Source: Kangiella koreensis DSM 16069 (GTDB lineage Bacteria > Pseudomonadota > Gammaproteobacteria > Enterobacterales > Kangiellaceae). From it: DNA of 64,000 bases. Below the pieces are notes generated by a model. That model was given only the letters and a program-made list of their open reading frames with translations. It was not told where the DNA came from and ran no database searches. Of the stretch, positions 60,895 through 64,000 are shown one piece after another; the first letter of the stretch is position 1, and every line of letters begins with the position of its first letter. The DNA lies in the NCBI RefSeq assembly GCF_000024085.1, contig NC_013166.1, positions 1,240,001 to 1,304,000 on the forward strand, written 5' to 3'. Made by a program: the position numbers and the translations under genes.

Positions 60895-61293
60895 ATGATA
60901 ACTAAAGCAAATACTACAAGTTCGAAGGAGAGGCTAGCTCTAGTTGTATCGCCTTTAATTACCTGTCTTATACTTTGGATAGCTGTTTTAATATTTTCAC
61001 CTGGAGACTGGATTGCGAACATTATTATCATTGTGACATTAATCATACTCTATCCAGCAATGCTATTAACGTTTTTTGCAATTATTAAACCAATCAAAAA
61101 AATATTTATCCTGAATCAAGTTACTCTGATATTCATTAGTGTAATTGTTGGATTTACTCTTTCAATGATAATAGGCTTTTTATACTTTAACGCTAGTCGA
61201 AGTGAAATATTTGGTTTTGGAATCTATGGCTTGATTATAGCTTTAATAACCTCAGTTCCTTTTGGCTTAATTGCTGGCTATAAATTTATTTAG
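60895..61293 (+). CDS. Four-helix membrane protein, last gene of the signalling operon
   Basis: A 132-residue protein starting 3 bases after the response regulator stop (ATG at 60895; TTG one codon earlier possible). Four hydrophobic helices at about 16-38, 42-66, 72-98 and 106-130. Short basic N-terminus. No family recognised and no catalytic residues stand out. No terminator seen directly after it, so read-through toward protease 3 is possible. Confidence 0.65.
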   Translation: MITKANTTSSKERLALVVSPLITCLILWIAVLIFSPGDWIANIIIIVTLIILYPAMLLTFFAIIKPIKKIFILNQVTLIFISVIVGFTLSMIIGFLYFNASRSEIFGFGIYGLIIALITSVPFGLIAGYKFI

Positions 61294-61314
61294 ATTCAGC
61301 AAGCTGACCATCCG

Positions 61315-61351
61315 AGGGTACTATCACTACCTCCCAATAGGGGATTTCCCC
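61315..61351. promoter_or_regulatory. TAGGGG-type dyad upstream of protease 3
   Basis: TAGGGGATTTCCCC (61338-61351), 76 bases before the ATG at 61414, with a weaker related site AGGGTACTATCAC (61315-61327) about 24 bases upstream. Same motif as before proteases 1 and 2. Confidence 0.55.
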
Positions 61352-61413
61352 AATTATCCTTTCTGCCATTTCATGCGATGCTCGAGCTCTCAATCCAATG
61401 GGGGTTTCCTAAC

Positions 61414-63894
61414 ATGAGTAAATTTAACTTAAAAACAAAGCCTATTTACGGTGCCATTCTGGCGGCCGGTCTAGGTTTATCTGCAATGACGGGGCACGCA
61501 AAGTCGCTCGGTCCTCAATTAACTGATTTGTTATCTGATGCAACTGAGCAAGAAGCGTTTGAGGTGATTGTCACTTTTGAAGGCTATGAGTCTGCTTCTT
61601 TGTCACAGCTACAGGCTTTAGAAAGTTTAGGTGTTAATAGTGGAGTCAGTTTTAACAGTTTGCCAATGGTTGGTATCACGGCAACCAAGCAACAGATTGA
61701 TGCTATCTATGCGCGAGATGATGTGCGATCAGTCTGGTACAACGCACCTTTGACGTTGGAAAATGACGGCTCTACAGAACTGACTGGCGTTGATCGTTTA
61801 CGCGATGATCAGTCAATGCGTAATATGGGTATGCCATACTCTGGTCGTGGTATCGGTGTTGTTATCAATGACTCTGGTGTAGATGGTACCCATAGCGATA
61901 TCAAGTATCCGAATCATGTGACACAAAATGTTTTGGCTCAGGTCAATTTAAATTCTCTTTCAGGAATTTTGCCAATTACCTATCAAGAAGATGTTGCTAA
62001 CACTGATATTGGTGGCGGTCATGGTTCACACGTTGCCGGCATTATTGGCGGTAATGGTGCCATGTCGAGTGGTCTGTATCAGGGTGTTGCTCCGGGCGCA
62101 AAACTAATTGGTTATGGCTCAGGTGCTGGTTTATTCATTCTGGATACTATAGGTGGTTTTGATTACGCTTTAACACACCAGCATGACTACAACATACGTG
62201 TAATTTCTAATTCATTTGGTAATACAGGTGATACAGGTACTGATTTCAATCCTGACGATCCTACAAACGTTGCGACTAAAGCCTTGAGTGACAATGGGGT
62301 TATTGTGGTGTTCTCTGCGGGTAACTCAGGTTCCGGCGAAGCGACCATTACCGGTAACTTTAAAAAAGCTCCATGGGTTATTACCGTGGCTGCGGGCGAC
62401 AAGCAGGGCAACTTGGCTGACTTCAGTTCGCGTGGCGTTAAAGGCAAAACAGGCCAAGCAGTAGTGGATGGTGAAACATTCACTTGGGAAGACCGTCCTA
62501 CCATCACCGCGCCTGGTGTTGATGTGATTTCTGCTCGCGCATCTTTATCAAGTCTTAGTGCTTTGAGCATTACTTCTGATAGTGAAGTAATGGATGCCAA
62601 TCATGTGCCTTACTATACCGTAATGAGTGGTACTTCGATGGCAGCACCTCATGCTTCAGGTATCGTTGCTTTGATGTTAGAGGCTAACCCGAATCTAACG
62701 TGGCGCGAAGTGAAGCGCATCATGCAAGATACTGCGACCAACATGCCTGGTCTTGAGCCATGGGAAAGTGGGGCAGGTTACGCAAATGCTTACGCTGCGG
62801 TTAAGGCGGTGCTTGATGAGACTAAAAGTTTTGGCGAAACCACCAAGATCCAGCGCGAATTTAATGCCGCTGCACAGACATCTATTGCCGGCGAGTTCGA
62901 AATAACAGTTCCATTCAGCCCTGTTGGTGAGAATGAGGGCGTGACCTTCGAAGTAAATGATGAAGCTTCATTGCTAATGGTTCGTGCCAATGTTGCCGAT
63001 AACACTGTTGGTATGTCTTTAACCAGCCCCAGTGGTAAACGTTATGGCTCAAGCATTGCATTGCCTGTCTTAGGTCAGAACATTGCTGTAACAGCTCCTG
63101 CGGAAGCTGGTACCTGGACTTTGCGTGCCAATGGTATTGGCGGTGTTTCAGGTGTTGATGTGGATCCGGCTAATGTGACTAATGGCTATGCCTTACCGGG
63201 CGAGATAGACGCTGTGGTTAAAATTACCCGTACCGATGGATTCGTTGGCTTAAATGATGTAGTTGGTCACCCTGCACAGGCCTTCATTGAAACTGCAGTG
63301 AGCGAGCAACTTGTCGATGCATTACTTGGTGGCTATGCACCTGACGAAGCTATTAGCCGTTCGCAAATGGCTGATTATCTGACACTTGGTGCCGGTATTC
63401 GCCAGTCAAATGCTGCAGATAGCAAGCAGTTCTTGGATGTAGCAGATGATTTGGATGTGGTCGTTAATGGATCAGCTATTAATGCTGTTACTCAAGTAGG
63501 TGGACCATTACGAGACAGAGCGCAAGTCACTTCTCCGGTTATGTTTGCTGACGGTAATATGTTTAACCCCGAACAGAACGTTAGTAAACTGGATGTTGCT
63601 TATTCATTAGTTCAGTCGCTTGGTCTTGAAGAACTTGCCAATAGTTTCTCGGGTGATATTACTGCAATTTTTGGTGCCGACAGAGTGGTTGTGGAGGATC
63701 AAAATATGATTCCTCAAGAATTAAGAGGCTATGTTCAATTGGCTCTTGATTTAGGCATCTTGAATGCACGTTTTTCTGTAACGCAAGGTATGTTTGATCT
63801 GGAACCAACTATCAAAGCCCATTTTGAACCTGGTCAAGTCATGACTCGCGCAGCTTTTGCTGTAGCCATCACTCGATTCTATAACGCACTGTAA
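61414..63894 (+). CDS. Secreted subtilisin-like serine protease 3 with SLH-like C-terminus
   Basis: An 826-residue protease from ATG 61414 (GGGGG 9 bases before). Signal peptide about 1-31 (MTGHA|K), prodomain to about 125, S8 domain with D153 in VINDSGVDGTHSDI, H203 in GHGSHVAG, S408 in MSGTSMAAP, and Asn in FSAGNSG. A beta domain (about 480-600) and three SLH-like modules from about 609 follow: LNDVVGHPAQAFIE...YAPDEAISRSQMA, then FNPEQNVSKLDVA, and finally FEPGQVMTRAAFA. Same layout as protease 2, including IPQELRGYVQLALDL before the last module. The two clearly arose by duplication; the signalling operon lies between them. Confidence 0.93.
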   Translation: MSKFNLKTKPIYGAILAAGLGLSAMTGHAKSLGPQLTDLLSDATEQEAFEVIVTFEGYESASLSQLQALESLGVNSGVSFNSLPMVGITATKQQIDAIYARDDVRSVWYNAPLTLENDGSTELTGVDRLRDDQSMRNMGMPYSGRGIGVVINDSGVDGTHSDIKYPNHVTQNVLAQVNLNSLSGILPITYQEDVANTDIGGGHGSHVAGIIGGNGAMSSGLYQGVAPGAKLIGYGSGAGLFILDTIGGFDYALTHQHDYNIRVISNSFGNTGDTGTDFNPDDPTNVATKALSDNGVIVVFSAGNSGSGEATITGNFKKAPWVITVAAGDKQGNLADFSSRGVKGKTGQAVVDGETFTWEDRPTITAPGVDVISARASLSSLSALSITSDSEVMDANHVPYYTVMSGTSMAAPHASGIVALMLEANPNLTWREVKRIMQDTATNMPGLEPWESGAGYANAYAAVKAVLDETKSFGETTKIQREFNAAAQTSIAGEFEITVPFSPVGENEGVTFEVNDEASLLMVRANVADNTVGMSLTSPSGKRYGSSIALPVLGQNIAVTAPAEAGTWTLRANGIGGVSGVDVDPANVTNGYALPGEIDAVVKITRTDGFVGLNDVVGHPAQAFIETAVSEQLVDALLGGYAPDEAISRSQMADYLTLGAGIRQSNAADSKQFLDVADDLDVVVNGSAINAVTQVGGPLRDRAQVTSPVMFADGNMFNPEQNVSKLDVAYSLVQSLGLEELANSFSGDITAIFGADRVVVEDQNMIPQELRGYVQLALDLGILNARFSVTQGMFDLEPTIKAHFEPGQVMTRAAFAVAITRFYNAL

Positions 63895-63925
63895 TTTCTA
63901 TCCCTCCTGAAAAAGGATTGATTTA

Positions 63926-63946
63926 GCCCAAGGATTGGGCACTTTT
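63926..63946 (+). terminator. Terminator after protease 3
   Basis: GCCCAA, loop GGA, TTGGGC, then ACTTTTC: a 6-bp perfect stem with a short T run. Confidence 0.75.
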
Positions 63947-64000
63947 CTCATATTTTCTGGTCAGACGTGTATATAACCACTGGTTAATTATGGCCAGATT

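Overview
The window reads as chromosomal DNA of a moderately AT-rich marine-type gammaproteobacterium. The housekeeping gene orders (smc-zipA-ligA, yceF/yceD-rpmF, plsX-fabH-fabD-fabG-acpP-fabF-pabC-mltG-tmk-holB-pilZ-tatD) are gammaproteobacterial. The gene content (Pga exopolysaccharide operon, many secreted peptidases) would suit a Kangiella-like organism, but that name is an inference. I see no rRNA, tRNA, CRISPR array, integrase or transposase.

Layout. 1-8.0 kb: the start of fadE (cut by the window edge), an alpha/beta-hydrolase-like protein, hrpA and a REC-REC-GGDEF diguanylate cyclase. 8.0-10.7 kb: a secreted protein with about 87 collagen-like Gly-X-Y triplets. 10.7-24 kb: cysZ, then smc-zipA-ligA-histidine phosphatase facing rne, then rluC and a HAD phosphatase. 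24-30.3 kb: pgaABCD, the machinery for poly-beta-1,6-N-acetylglucosamine, tightly overlapped, with a CRP-like box and a palindrome upstream. 30.3-34.5 kb: a mixed accessory stretch (exported peroxiredoxin, GNAT, macro domain, short fructosamine-kinase relative, two small membrane proteins, yceF). It contains a 473-bp unit bounded by inverted REP-like repeats, with a third copy between fabH and fabD. 34.5-46.4 kb: the fatty-acid / peptidoglycan / replication gene series. 46.4-49.3 kb: an M16 lipoprotein peptidase.

49.4-63.9 kb is the most unusual part. Three secreted paralogous subtilisin-like proteases surround a compact same-strand operon. That operon encodes a secreted protein of unknown function, an FHA-GAF protein, a transmembrane Ser/Thr kinase with about 790 residues of predicted periplasmic TPR region, a soluble HisKA_3 histidine kinase without a sensor domain, a NarL-type response regulator and a small membrane protein. 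Each protease gene carries a TAGGGG-N4-CCCC-like dyad upstream, in two cases exactly 114 bp before the start codon. Two of the proteases end in SLH-like modules. Together these suggest an undescribed kinase-to-two-component cascade that controls extracellular proteolysis; the connection is inference.

Convergent and operon ends are well marked by hairpin-plus-T-run terminators. Several genes use GTG or TTG starts, and yceD appears to be transcribed as a leaderless mRNA.
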